Positions 8,661 to 17,015 of a stretch of DNA of 64,000 bases are shown one piece after another. A model generated the notes under the pieces. It did not search any database. It was given only the letters and a program-made list of their open reading frames with translations, and had not been told where the DNA came from. Made by a program: the position numbers and the translations under genes. Origin of the DNA: Micromonospora peucetia (lineage in GTDB: Bacteria > Actinomycetota > Actinomycetes > Mycobacteriales > Micromonosporaceae); contig NZ_FMIC01000002.1 of assembly GCF_900091625.1 (NCBI RefSeq), positions 3,534,001 to 3,598,000 on the forward strand, given 5' to 3'. Each line of letters starts with the position of its first letter. Positions within the stretch are counted from its first letter, which is position 1.

Positions 8661-9527
8661 TCAGTGGAGCACGACCTCGTGCGGCTCGGGCGTGGGAGTG
8701 TCGGCCGGGGTGCGCCGTCGGCGCAGCACCCGCCACGCCGCGCCGAGGACCGCGACCACCCCGAACGAGGCGATCGCCATCAGCACCACCGAGGCGCCGG
8801 GGGCGGTGTCGGCGTTCGCCGCCACCCAGACGCCGGAGCCGGCGGCGAAGAGCCCGAGTGCCATCGCCGCCGCCATCGTGCTCCGGAACCCCCGGGTCAC
8901 CTGCTGCGCGGTGGCCACCGGCACCACCATCAGCGCGCTGATCAGCAGCACCCCGACGGCCCGCATCGCGATGGTCACGGTGACCGCGGTGGACACGGCG
9001 AGCAGCATGTTGAGCGTGCGCACCGGCAGGCCGGAGACCCGGGCGTACTCCTCGTCGTGGCAGACCGCGAACAGGGCCGGGCGCAGCGCCAGCATGGTCA
9101 CCCCGATCGCCGCGCCGAGCACCGCGATGGTGGTCAGGTCCTGCGGGGAGATCGTGGTCAGCGACCCGAACAGGTAGGCGTTCAGGTTGGCGCTGGTGCT
9201 GTCGGAGAGCCCGACCAGCGTCACGCCGCCCGCGATGCCGCCATAGAAGAGCAGAGCCAGGGCCAGGTCGCCGGAGGTGCGCCCGCGGGCGCGGACCAGC
9301 TCGATGGTGATCGCGCCGAGGGTCGCCACGACCACCGCGACGAGCACCGGAGAGCGGTTGAGCAGCAGGCCCGCGCCGACGCCGGTGAGCGCCACGTGCC
9401 CCACCCCGTCGCCGATCAGGGCGAGCCGCCGCTGCACCAGATAGATGCCGAGCGCCGGGGCGGCCAGGCCGATGACCAGCGCCCCGATCAGGGCCCGCTG
9501 CATGTAGGGGTACTGGAAGAGTTCCAT
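8661..9527 (-). CDS. znuB: Zinc ABC transporter permease
   Basis: Integral membrane protein of 288 residues, about eight or nine hydrophobic segments, of the ABC-3 metal permease family. Landmarks are YLVQRRLALIGDGVGHVALTG near residue 25, the conserved first-loop region of ZnuB/MntB proteins, and HDEEYARVSGLPVR near residue 165. It forms the membrane channel for metal delivered by ZnuA and powered by ZnuC. The ATG at 9527 is one base past the stop of znuC, so it is translationally coupled. It is the last gene of znuA-znuC-znuB and is followed 43 bases later by the smtB-zur operon on the same strand. Confidence 0.92.
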   Translation of the reverse strand: MELFQYPYMQRALIGALVIGLAAPALGIYLVQRRLALIGDGVGHVALTGVGAGLLLNRSPVLVAVVVATLGAITIELVRARGRTSGDLALALLFYGGIAGGVTLVGLSDSTSANLNAYLFGSLTTISPQDLTTIAVLGAAIGVTMLALRPALFAVCHDEEYARVSGLPVRTLNMLLAVSTAVTVTIAMRAVGVLLISALMVVPVATAQQVTRGFRSTMAAAMALGLFAAGSGVWVAANADTAPGASVVLMAIASFGVVAVLGAAWRVLRRRRTPADTPTPEPHEVVLH

Positions 9528-9528
9528 C

Positions 9529-10290
9529 TCAGCTGCTCCACAGCCCGGCGGGCTCGTCGGGACCGTGCGGGTGCACGTGGTCGTGGTCGGGCTCCGCGTG
9601 GTGGCCGGCGGGCTCGGGCACCGCACCGTCGTGGCAGATCCCACCCTGGTGTACGACGACCGCGCGGCTGATCAGCGGACGCAGCGGCCCGAGTTCGTGG
9701 GCGACCAGCAGCACCGTGCCGCCGCCGGCCACGAAGTCGTGCAGCGCCTTGGCGAACGCCTCCTGGCTGGCCACGTCGACCCCGGCGGTCGGCTCGTCGA
9801 GGACGAGTAGTTCCGGCTCGCCGGCCAGCGCCCGGGCGATCAGGGTGCGCTGCTGCTGCCCACCGGAGAGGGTGCCGACCGGGTCGCGGGCCCGGTCGGC
9901 GAGCCCGACCGCCTCCAGCGCGGCGGTCACCGCCGCCCGGTCCGCCGCGCCGGCGGGACGCAGCACGCCCCGCCGGGCGAGCCGGCCGGAGGCCACCACC
10001 TCGCGGACGGTGGCCGGTACGCCGCTGCCGGCGCCGAGGCGCTGCGGGACGTACCCGATGCGGTGCCACTGCCGGAAGCGGCGCAGTGGGCGGTCGAAGA
10101 GGGTGACCGACCCGGAGCTGAGCGGCACCAGACCGAGTGCGGCGCGAATCAGGGTGGACTTGCCGGAGCCGTTGGCGCCGAGCACCGCGACCACCTCGCC
10201 GGCGGTCACGGTCAGCGAGACGTCGCGCAGCACGGGGCGGCCGTCGTAGCCGACCACCCCGTTGGTGACGGTGATGACCGGGGTCGTCAT
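9529..10290 (-). CDS. znuC: Zinc ABC transporter ATP-binding protein with His-rich tail
   Basis: ABC ATPase of 253 residues: Walker A GANGSGKST near residue 37, Q-loop region GYVPQR, signature LSGGQQQR, Walker B LLVLDEPTAGVD and switch VAHEL. The last 25 residues are histidine- and acid-rich (HHAEPDHDHVHPH), a tail seen in a subset of zinc-uptake ATPases and likely to bind metal. It energises zinc import with ZnuB and ZnuA at the cytoplasmic membrane. Its ATG overlaps the znuA stop (ATGA), and znuB starts at its end, so the three genes form one tight operon under the Zur box at 11271. Confidence 0.93.
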   Translation of the reverse strand: MTTPVITVTNGVVGYDGRPVLRDVSLTVTAGEVVAVLGANGSGKSTLIRAALGLVPLSSGSVTLFDRPLRRFRQWHRIGYVPQRLGAGSGVPATVREVVASGRLARRGVLRPAGAADRAAVTAALEAVGLADRARDPVGTLSGGQQQRTLIARALAGEPELLVLDEPTAGVDVASQEAFAKALHDFVAGGGTVLLVAHELGPLRPLISRAVVVHQGGICHDGAVPEPAGHHAEPDHDHVHPHGPDEPAGLWSS

Positions 10291-11252
10291 GAGCAGCTCA
10301 ACGCCGTCCGCAGGGTCTCGAGGTTGGTACGCATCACCGAAAGGTAGTTGCCGCCGTCGGTCGACAGCCCTTCCAGGGGATCCAGTACCGCGGTCTTCGC
10401 GCCGACCGTGGCGGCGATGGTCTCGGCCACCTTCGGGCTGACCAGCGTCTCGAAGAAGATCGTGGTGGCCTTGTGCTTCCGGGCCTCCTCGATCACCTCG
10501 GCCAGGCGCTGCGGGGCGGGCTCGTTCTCCGGGCTGAGCCCGGTGATGCCGACCTGCTCCAGCTGGTAGCGCTCGGTCAGGTAGCCGAAGGCGGTGTGGC
10601 TGACCACGATCTCCCGCCGCTGGCAGGTCTTCAGCCCGGCGGTGAACTCGGCGTCCAGCTTCTCCAGCTCGGCGCGCAGCGACCCGGCCCGGGCGGTGTA
10701 GTCGGCGGCGTGGTCTGGATCGGCCTGGCCGAGCCGTTCGGCGAGCTTGTCGCCGACCGTGGCCAGGCGGGTCGGGTCCAGCCAGAGGTGCGGGTCCTTG
10801 GCACCGCCCTCCGCAGCCTTGCTCGGCTCCTCGGGGTGGGCGTGCTCCTCGCCCTCGTGGTCGTGGCCGCCCGCGGCGGCGTCCATCAGCGGCTGCACGG
10901 TCGACACGTCGAACACGCGGTCCTTGGCGTTCTGCTCGACGGCCTCGTCCAGCGCCGGCTGGAAGCCCTTGAGAAGGATGACCAGCTCCGCCTCGACGAC
11001 CTGGCCGACCTGGCGCGGGTTCAGCTCCAGGTCGTGCGGCTCCGCCCCGGGCTTGACCAGGTTGGTCACCTTCACCGCGTCGCCGCCGATGCGCTCGGTG
11101 AGGAACTGCAACGGGTAGAAGGCGGCCACCACGTCGACCCGCTGCGGGTCGGCGCCGGCCGCGCCGTCGTCGGCGCAGGCCGCGACACCGCCCAGGGCGA
11201 GCAGGGCGGTGGTGGCGGCGGCCAGGGTGCGCGGGGCGGAGCGGATGTTCAT
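10287..11252 (-). CDS. znuA: Zinc-binding lipoprotein of ABC transporter
   Basis: Extracytoplasmic binding protein of 321 residues of the cluster 9 (ZnuA/TroA) family. The N-terminus is a lipoprotein signal with lipobox LGGVAAC. Metal ligands are visible as the His of GAEPHDLELNP, the HLWLDP motif and the later VVSHTAFGYL. A His/Glu-rich flexible loop (GGHDHEGEEHAHPEEP) near residue 125 is the hallmark that separates zinc ZnuA from manganese binders. ATG at 11252 is chosen because the signal peptide starts there. It heads the znuACB operon; a Zur operator ends 19 bases upstream. Confidence 0.94.
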   Translation of the reverse strand: MNIRSAPRTLAAATTALLALGGVAACADDGAAGADPQRVDVVAAFYPLQFLTERIGGDAVKVTNLVKPGAEPHDLELNPRQVGQVVEAELVILLKGFQPALDEAVEQNAKDRVFDVSTVQPLMDAAAGGHDHEGEEHAHPEEPSKAAEGGAKDPHLWLDPTRLATVGDKLAERLGQADPDHAADYTARAGSLRAELEKLDAEFTAGLKTCQRREIVVSHTAFGYLTERYQLEQVGITGLSPENEPAPQRLAEVIEEARKHKATTIFFETLVSPKVAETIAATVGAKTAVLDPLEGLSTDGGNYLSVMRTNLETLRTALSCS

Positions 11253-11270
11253 GCCATGAACTGTCCGCGA

Positions 11271-11288
11271 CAACGATAATGATTGTCA
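11271..11288. promoter_or_regulatory. Zur box of the znuACB operon
   Basis: On the minus strand the sequence TGACAATCATTATCG is a close match to the actinobacterial Zur box (TGAAAATCATTATCA type). It sits directly upstream of the znuA start, over the expected promoter, so Zur with zinc should block transcription. Confidence 0.85.
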
Positions 11289-11306
11289 AAAACGCATGCT
11301 TGCATG

Positions 11307-11564
11307 TCAGAGCAGCTTTGCCAGCCCCGCGGTGACCAGCAGGGTGAGCGCGACCAGCCGGATGATCCGGGTCGGCGTCGTCTGGACCGACCAGGTGGTG
11401 ACCAGCAGCGCGGCGACGGCCGCGGCGAGCAGCAGGGTGAACAGGCCACCGACCACGCCGGGAGTGAAGAACGCGACCAGCACCAGCACCAGGGTGACCA
11501 GGAACACCGTCGTCGGGTTCGCCCGGGCCAGCCGGGCCGGCAGGGGGCTCTGCGTACGCTGCAT
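11307..11564 (-). CDS. Small two- or three-helix membrane protein (DUF6703-like)
   Basis: Protein of 85 residues: a short basic N-terminus (MQRTQSPLPARLARAN), then hydrophobic segments at about residues 18-35, 37-58 and 66-84. The layout resembles the small actinobacterial DUF6703 family; no function is known. ATG at 11564 begins the protein-like part; the frame is open upstream only because it lies opposite the next gene. It is divergent from the monooxygenase-like gene and lies behind znuA on the same strand, separated by the Zur box, so it is not part of the zinc operon. Confidence 0.7.
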   Translation of the reverse strand: MQRTQSPLPARLARANPTTVFLVTLVLVLVAFFTPGVVGGLFTLLLAAAVAALLVTTWSVQTTPTRIIRLVALTLLVTAGLAKLL

Positions 11565-11591
11565 TCCACAGACTCTACGAGGAGGAACCCC

Positions 11592-11933
11592 GTGCTGGTG
11601 ACAAACCGGTTCGTGGTGGACGTCGATGTCACCGACGAGTTCACCGAGCGGGCGCACGCCGCCCTCACCGCGCTCGCGGCCCGCCCCGGTTACCTGCGCG
11701 GCCAACTGGTCCGGGCGCTGGACGACCCCCGCCACTGGTGCCTGGTCACCGAATGGGAGTCGGTCGGCACCTACCGGCGGGCCCTGGGCGGCTTCGACGT
11801 CAAGATCACTGCGGTGCCGCTGCTCGCCGAGTCGGTCGACGAACCGTCGGCGTACGAGGCACTCGCCAACGCCGCCCCGGGCGGGGACGTGGTCGTCGCC
11901 GCCAGCGATCGGGCCGCAGGTCCTTACCGCTGA
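11592..11933 (+). CDS. Antibiotic biosynthesis monooxygenase (ABM)-domain protein
   Basis: Protein of 113 residues with a dimeric alpha/beta-barrel (ABM) pattern: strand FVVDVD, helix FTERAHAALTALAARPGYLRGQ, then WCLVTEWESVGTYRRALG. The domain is found in small cofactor-free monooxygenases and in many proteins without known activity. The W-E-S-x-x-x-Y motif supports the fold only, so no substrate is proposed. GTG at 11592 is preceded by GGAGGA. It ends 24 bases before the next gene, which may be co-transcribed. Confidence 0.75.
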   Translation: MLVTNRFVVDVDVTDEFTERAHAALTALAARPGYLRGQLVRALDDPRHWCLVTEWESVGTYRRALGGFDVKITAVPLLAESVDEPSAYEALANAAPGGDVVVAASDRAAGPYR

Positions 11934-11957
11934 GCCCGTGGGCACTACATTGCACTC

Positions 11958-12530
11958 ATGACCGCTCCCGGACCGGCGACCCCGCCGTACCCTCCGCCAC
12001 CCGGCCCGCAGGGGGCACAGCCGCCCGCCGTGCCCGGTCCGCCGGCGGACCCGGGCGTGCCCACCCCGCCGGCCGGACCGGGAGTCTCCCCGCCGTTCGC
12101 GGCGCCACCCACCGAGGGCCGAAACACCCGGCTCTGGCTCGGGCTGGGCGCCGGCGCGCTCGCCGTGCTGCTCTGCTGCGGCGGCGGCGGCGCAGCCGTG
12201 GTGGGCCTGGTCGTGACCGGGGTGCAGGCCATCCGCGAGCAGGGGCGCACCGTCTCCACCGACTACTACCGGGCGCTCGTCGAGCGGAAGTACGGCGCGG
12301 CGTACGACCAGCTCTGCGACGACGCGCAGCGGCGCGAGTCACGCCGGGAGTTCGAGCGCCGGGTGGCCGCCGAGCCGCAGATCGCCACCTTCCGGGTGGG
12401 CGACGTGGACACCGTCTCCCTCACCGTGCCGGTGGACGTGACCTACTCGGGCGGCCGGCAGGACCGGCAGGAGGTCACCCTCGGGCAGGACCAGCAGACC
12501 GGCGGCATGGAGGTGTGCGGGGTGAGCTGA
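11958..12530 (+). CDS. Single-pass membrane protein with proline-rich N-terminus
   Basis: Protein of 190 residues: about 50 residues rich in Pro, Gly and Ala, a short basic stretch, one membrane helix ([14 protein letters not shown], near residues 60-85 with a glycine-rich part), then an extracellular domain of about 105 residues. The outer domain ([21 protein letters not shown]) resembles the NTF2-like DUF4878 domain common in actinobacterial secreted proteins. Two cysteines in it (DQLCDD and EVCGVS) could form a disulfide. Function is not known. ATG at 11958 lacks a clear ribosome binding site; a TACATT-like box is about 7 bases upstream, so a leaderless transcript is possible. Confidence 0.75.
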   Translation: MTAPGPATPPYPPPPGPQGAQPPAVPGPPADPGVPTPPAGPGVSPPFAAPPTEGRNTRLWLGLGAGALAVLLCCGGGGAAVVGLVVTGVQAIREQGRTVSTDYYRALVERKYGAAYDQLCDDAQRRESRREFERRVAAEPQIATFRVGDVDTVSLTVPVDVTYSGGRQDRQEVTLGQDQQTGGMEVCGVS

Positions 12531-12645
12531 CCCGCCCCCGGTATTCTGCTGGGCCCGGGGCGGTACGGGTCGTACCGTTGTCCCGAACTGTTCCTTTCCA
12601 TCCTCACCACGTCCCCGCCGACCGCCAGTCGGCGTAGGAGGAAAC

Positions 12646-14025
12646 ATGCCAGCCGACCGTATCGACGCCGTCGTCAGCCTCGCCAAGCGCCGAGGCTTCG
12701 TCTTCCCCTCCAGCGAGATCTACGGAGGTACCCGGTCGGCGTGGGACTACGGTCCGCTCGGCGTGGAGCTGAAGGAGAACGTCCGCCGGCAGTGGTGGAA
12801 GACGATGGTCCAGCAGCGCGACGACGTGGTCGGCCTCGACTCCGCCGTGATCCTGGCCCGCGACGTCTGGGCCGCCTCCGGCCACCTGGACGCCTTCGTC
12901 GACCCGCTGACCGAGTGCCAGTCGTGCCACAAGCGGTTCCGGGCCGACCACCTGGAAGAGGCGTACGAGGCCAAGCACGGCAAGCCGCCGGCCTCGCTGA
13001 CCGAGCTGAACTGCCCCAACTGCGGCAACAAGGGCACCTTCACCGAGCCGAAGATGTTCAACGGCCTGATGAAGACCTTCCTCGGCCCCGTCGAGAGCGA
13101 GGAGGGCATGCACTACCTGCGGCCCGAGACCGCCCAGGGCATCTTCGTCAACTACAAGAACGTGGAGACGGTCGCCCGCAAGAAGCCGCCGTTCGGCATC
13201 GCGCAGACCGGCAAGTCGTTCCGCAACGAGATCACCCCGGGCAACTTCATCTTCCGCACCCGCGAGTTCGAGCAGATGGAGATGGAGTTCTTCGTCGAGC
13301 CGGGCTCGGACGAGCAGTGGCACGACTACTGGCTCTCCGAGCGCTGGAACTGGTACATCGACCTGGGCCTGTCCGAGGAGAACCTGCGCTTCTACGAGCA
13401 CCCGAAGGAGAAGCTCTCCCACTACTCGAAGCGCACCGTCGACATCGAGTACCGCTTCCAGTTCGGCGGCACCGAGTTCGCGGAGCTGGAGGGCGTCGCC
13501 AACCGCACCGACTTCGACCTCACCACGCACAGCAAGCACTCCGGCGTCGACCTGTCGTACTTCGACCAGGCCAAGGGCGAGCGCTGGATGCCGTACGTCA
13601 TCGAGCCGGCCGCCGGCCTCACCCGCGCGGTGCTGGCCTTCCTGCTCGAGGCGTACGACGAGGACGAGGCGCCGAACACCAAGGGCGGCGTGGACAAGCG
13701 CACGGTGATGCGCTTCGACCCGCGGCTGGCCCCGGTCAAGGTGGCGGTGCTGCCGCTGTCGCGCAACGAGGCGCTCTCGCCGAAGGCGAAGGGCCTCGCC
13801 GCCGACCTGCGCAAGCGCTGGGTGGTGGAGTTCGACGACTCGCAGGCGATCGGCCGCCGCTACCGCCGTCAGGACGAGATCGGCACCCCGTTCTGCGTCA
13901 CCGTCGACTTCGACACCCTGGACGACAACGCGGTGACCGTGCGGAACCGGGACACCATGGCCCAGGAGCGCATCGCGCTGGACCAGGTCGAGCGCTACCT
14001 GATCGAGCGCCTTCCCGGCTGCTGA
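12646..14025 (+). CDS. glyS: Glycyl-tRNA synthetase, dimeric type
   Basis: Class II aminoacyl-tRNA synthetase of 459 residues that charges tRNA-Gly, the single-chain dimeric form of actinobacteria. Landmarks: the N-terminal [15 protein letters not shown], a zinc-ribbon-like insertion (CQSCHKRF and NCPNCGNKG), motif 2 [24 protein letters not shown], motif 3 [14 protein letters not shown], and a C-terminal anticodon-binding domain. ATG at 12646 follows an AGGAGGA ribosome binding site. I looked for a T-box in the 115-base leader and saw none. The neighbourhood with smtB-zur resembles that in mycobacteria. Confidence 0.97.
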   Translation: MPADRIDAVVSLAKRRGFVFPSSEIYGGTRSAWDYGPLGVELKENVRRQWWKTMVQQRDDVVGLDSAVILARDVWAASGHLDAFVDPLTECQSCHKRFRADHLEEAYEAKHGKPPASLTELNCPNCGNKGTFTEPKMFNGLMKTFLGPVESEEGMHYLRPETAQGIFVNYKNVETVARKKPPFGIAQTGKSFRNEITPGNFIFRTREFEQMEMEFFVEPGSDEQWHDYWLSERWNWYIDLGLSEENLRFYEHPKEKLSHYSKRTVDIEYRFQFGGTEFAELEGVANRTDFDLTTHSKHSGVDLSYFDQAKGERWMPYVIEPAAGLTRAVLAFLLEAYDEDEAPNTKGGVDKRTVMRFDPRLAPVKVAVLPLSRNEALSPKAKGLAADLRKRWVVEFDDSQAIGRRYRRQDEIGTPFCVTVDFDTLDDNAVTVRNRDTMAQERIALDQVERYLIERLPGC

Positions 14026-14085
14026 GCTGCTGCGGGGCCCGGCCGGCGTGGAAACACGGCAGTCGGGGCCCCGTACACTTGTCCG

Positions 14086-15258
14086 GTGACCGCTTCGACC
14101 GCGACCGCACTGCGCCCGTTGACCATCGGGCGGCACGAGGTGTGGCCGCCGGTGGTGCTCGCGCCGATGGCCGGCATCACCAATGTCGGCTTCCGGCAGC
14201 TCTGCCGGGAACAGGGCGGCGGCATCTACGTCTGCGAGATGATCACCACCATCGCGCTGGTCGAGCGGAACCCGAAGACGCTGCGCATGATCGCGTTCGG
14301 CGACGACGAGCGGCCCCGCAGCCTCCAGCTCTACGGCACCGATCCCGAGATCACCGCCGCCGCCGTGCGGATCGTGGTCGAGAAGGACCTCGCCGACCAC
14401 ATCGACCTCAACTTCGGCTGCCCGGTGCCCAAGGTCACCCGTAAGGGCGGCGGCTCGGCGCTGCCGTGGCGGCGCCGGCTCTTCGCGCGGCTGGTCAGGG
14501 CCGCGGTGGAAGCCGCGTCGCCCGCCGGGGTGCCGGTCACGGTCAAGATGCGCAAGGGCATCGACGACGACCACCTGACGTACGTCGAGGCGGGCCTCGC
14601 CGCCCAGGATGCCGGCGTGGCGGCGGTGGCCCTGCACGGGCGTACGGCCGCGCAGCGCTACTCCGGCACCGCGGACTGGGACGCCATCGCCACCCTCAAG
14701 CAGGCCCTCGATGTGCCGGTGCTCGGCAACGGTGACATCTGGGAGGGCGACGACGCGCTGCGGATGGTGGCGCACACCGGCGTCGACGGGGTGGTCGTCG
14801 GCCGTGGCTGCCTGGGCCGGCCGTGGCTCTTCGCCGACCTGGAGGCCGCCTTCGAGGGCCGTCCGGATCGCCGCCTGCCGAACCTCGGCGAGGTGGCCCG
14901 GACCATGCGCCGGCACGCCGAACTGTTGGTCGACCAGTTCACCGCCGGCTCCCGTACTCCTGCCCGGGGCGAGCGGGACGGCTGCACCGACTTCCGCAAG
15001 CACGTCGCCTGGTATCTCAAGGGCTTCCCGGTCGGCAGCGAGTTGCGCCGGGAACTGGCGATGATCGAGAGTCTGGCCCAGCTCGACGACCTGCTCGGCA
15101 AGCTGGACCCGACCGAGCCCTTCCCGATCGCCACGCTGGGCCAGCCGCGCGGTCGTACCAACTCACCCGGCAAGGTCTTCCTGCCCGAGGGCTGGCTGGC
15201 CAGCCGCGACGACGACACCGTTCCCGAGGGCGCCGAGCTGGCCGACTCCGGCGGCTGA
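14086..15258 (+). CDS. dusB: tRNA-dihydrouridine synthase B
   Basis: FMN-dependent enzyme of 390 residues that reduces uridines in the tRNA D-loop. TIM-barrel landmarks are VVLAPMAGITNVGFR at the start, the catalytic Cys112 in NFGCPVPKVTRKGGGS, KMRKGID, VALHGRTAAQRYSG, GNGDIWEGDDAL and the flavin-phosphate loop GRGCLGRPWLF. The GTG start at 14086 has no ribosome binding site; a TACACT box lies about 7 bases upstream, so a leaderless mRNA is likely. It follows glyS by 60 bases but appears to have its own promoter. Confidence 0.95.
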   Translation: MTASTATALRPLTIGRHEVWPPVVLAPMAGITNVGFRQLCREQGGGIYVCEMITTIALVERNPKTLRMIAFGDDERPRSLQLYGTDPEITAAAVRIVVEKDLADHIDLNFGCPVPKVTRKGGGSALPWRRRLFARLVRAAVEAASPAGVPVTVKMRKGIDDDHLTYVEAGLAAQDAGVAAVALHGRTAAQRYSGTADWDAIATLKQALDVPVLGNGDIWEGDDALRMVAHTGVDGVVVGRGCLGRPWLFADLEAAFEGRPDRRLPNLGEVARTMRRHAELLVDQFTAGSRTPARGERDGCTDFRKHVAWYLKGFPVGSELRRELAMIESLAQLDDLLGKLDPTEPFPIATLGQPRGRTNSPGKVFLPEGWLASRDDDTVPEGAELADSGG

Positions 15259-15420
15259 GCCCCGGTTCGCGCGGCCGGACCGGCCCTACCCGGCCAGGTC
15301 CCCGGCAATCGGCCCTGCCCGGCCAGCGGTCCCCGGTACGGCCGACGGGCAGCGCCGTTGCGGTCTCGGAGTGCGGTTCCTTGCGTGCTGCCCCCATCGG
15401 TGACGGCGAGCAGGAAGAGA

Positions 15421-15461
15421 CGACGAAAGGGCCGGCCCCTTGTGGGGGTCGGCCCTTGTCG
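15421..15461. terminator. Strong bidirectional hairpin between dusB and the C39-like peptidase
   Basis: Stem of AAGGGCCGGCCCC with GGGGTCGGCCCTT, extended by CGAC/GTCG, around a 5-base loop. It lies 21 bases beyond the stop of the minus-strand peptidase gene and between convergent genes. Confidence 0.75.
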
Positions 15462-15481
15462 TAGGTGCTGCGTGTGGTGGG

Positions 15482-16138
15482 TCAGGAGGTGTAGCCGCGG
15501 GTGGCGATCCAGTCGGCGAGGTTGTCGACGTTCATCCGGTAGGAGGCCTGGTTGGGGTCGGCCGAGTCGGAGATCGTCACGGTGTTGCCGTTGTCGCGGT
15601 AGCCGACGACGCTGATGTAGTGGCCGCCTTCGAAGGAGTGGGTGGTGCCGTCGGTGTCGGTGGCGGTGCCGGCGATGTTGGCGACCACGGCGTGGCCCTC
15701 GTCGACGGCCTTGACGATGTCGGTGCGTAGGGTGTCGGTCTGCTTGTCGTCGGCCTTGGGCTCGCGGATCTCCACGGAGCGGTAGGCGTCCTTGCCGGTT
15801 TCCTTGTTCAGGACGGGGGTGATGTCGTTGATGGAGTTGGTGCCGGCTTCGGTGGTGCCCATTCGCTTGGCCATGGCGTCGACGTCGATGTTCTTGCCCT
15901 GCACGCTCAGGGCGTTGCGGGCGGCGGCGGGGCCGCAGTAGAAGAAGTTCGGCTGGGCCTCGTAGCGGACGTCGAGTTCCCGCTCGCTGTTCTTGCGGTC
16001 CTGGCTGACCGACACCGGCTTGCCCTCGGTGGGGGTGGGGGCGGCGTGGGCGGCGGTGATGGGGCCGGCGATGGCGCCGCCGGTGAAGGCGAGCCCGGCG
16101 GCGGTCAGGGCGGTCTTGCGGAAGATGTCGGTACGCAT
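15482..16138 (-). CDS. Secreted C39-like (papain-fold) cysteine peptidase
   Basis: Protein of 218 residues with an N-terminal signal peptide (basic MRTDIFRK, hydrophobic core, AHA cleavage site near residue 32) and a peptidase C39-like domain. Cys68 in NFFYCGPAAARNAL, His173 in GGHYISVVGY and an Asp in TISDSADP form the expected Cys-His-Asp triad. No C39 ABC transporter is present, so this is a free exported peptidase rather than a bacteriocin-processing domain; target unknown. ATG at 16138 is preceded by AAAGG. It stands alone, ending in a strong hairpin, with an unusually long upstream gap. Confidence 0.82.
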   Translation of the reverse strand: MRTDIFRKTALTAAGLAFTGGAIAGPITAAHAAPTPTEGKPVSVSQDRKNSERELDVRYEAQPNFFYCGPAAARNALSVQGKNIDVDAMAKRMGTTEAGTNSINDITPVLNKETGKDAYRSVEIREPKADDKQTDTLRTDIVKAVDEGHAVVANIAGTATDTDGTTHSFEGGHYISVVGYRDNGNTVTISDSADPNQASYRMNVDNLADWIATRGYTS

Positions 16139-16999
16139 GATGACAGCACCTTTCGATCGGGGGTACGGCACACGCGGGGGAGCGGTGTGTCGCGAAAGGG
16201 GGGTGTCGGAAGGGATCGCTCCGGCGGCGGGGCCTGCTCGGGGCGTCGGGGTGTCTCAACGACCGGGCTCGGCAATCCATTCCGCCGGCCGGTCGGGCCA
16301 CCGTGGCACGGGGAGCGGGGAGCGCCGTGGGTATGCCATGTTCAACGACCCGGGCCGGCCCACGATTCCGCCGTCCGGGTGGTGCCGGTCACGGGACGCC
16401 GCCGACCTGGAGGGGACATCTGGGCGCGCACCGGACGACGCGAAACGGACACTCGGCGCATTCTTCGCCTGATCCGCCGCCGTCGGTCATCGCGTGAGCA
16501 TGGTGCGGTGAGCGCCTGTCGAGCTGATGGCGTAAACGATTCAGTAGTGATGTCCCGTCCGTCCCGGATTCGGCGGGCGGCGGCGAGTGGCCCGTGCCGG
16601 AAGGGCAGCGTGGGTCGTCTACGACATCAGCTTGAGTGCTCCGGTGATCAGGACGCCATGGACGTTACCCGGCCGTCGTAGGGTCCATGGCGTCCTGATC
16701 ACCGTTGCGTGGGCCGTGCGGCGTTCGTCGATTGCGTCAGTGGCAAGGCGGACAAGTCGCGTCCGTCGGGAGACGCGGCACCGACCAGAGTCGTACGGCG
16801 GTGGCAACAGTAGGACCGATCACTCGGTCGGCGAGCGGGAGGAACCCGCCCGGGCTGCCCGCCGGGTGCGTGCCCCGTGGGGAGTCGGGCGGACGGACGC
16901 GGAGACATACTCGTGCTAGTGGGTCCGTGCCCCGGTGGGAAATCGGGCGGACGGGACGCGGAGACACGTTCGCGCCAATAGGGCCCGTGCCCGCGGGAG
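16139..16999. other. Gene-poor 860-base gap with palindrome and repeats
   Basis: No reading frame here has gene-like composition or a recognisable domain. It contains the upstream region of the peptidase, a perfect 21-base-arm palindrome at 16643-16703, and three imperfect 57-60 base repeats at 16870-17015 that run into the 3' end of the hexosaminidase gene. Confidence 0.6.
16643..16703. repeat. Perfect 21-bp inverted repeat
   Basis: Arms GGTGATCAGGACGCCATGGAC and its exact reverse complement are separated by 19 bases. The size and perfection suggest a dispersed palindromic element or a structured RNA rather than a simple terminator. Confidence 0.85.
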
Positions 17000-17015
17000 T
17001 CAGGCGGACGGGGTG
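16870..17015. repeat. Imperfect 57-60 bp tandem repeat at the 3' end of the GH20 gene
   Basis: Three copies start at 16870, 16927 and 16987. Each begins GTGCCC and contains a GGGCGGACGG-like middle; the first two share GACGCGGAGACA. The third copy covers the stop codon of the minus-strand hexosaminidase. Confidence 0.7.

Noticed and set aside
12531..12645. A T-box leader in front of glyS
   Set aside because: The 115-base leader shows no T-box sequence or specifier hairpin.
12604..15003. A minus-strand open frame of about 800 codons opposite glyS and dusB
   Set aside because: Shadow of two well-recognised plus-strand genes with no protein-like motifs.
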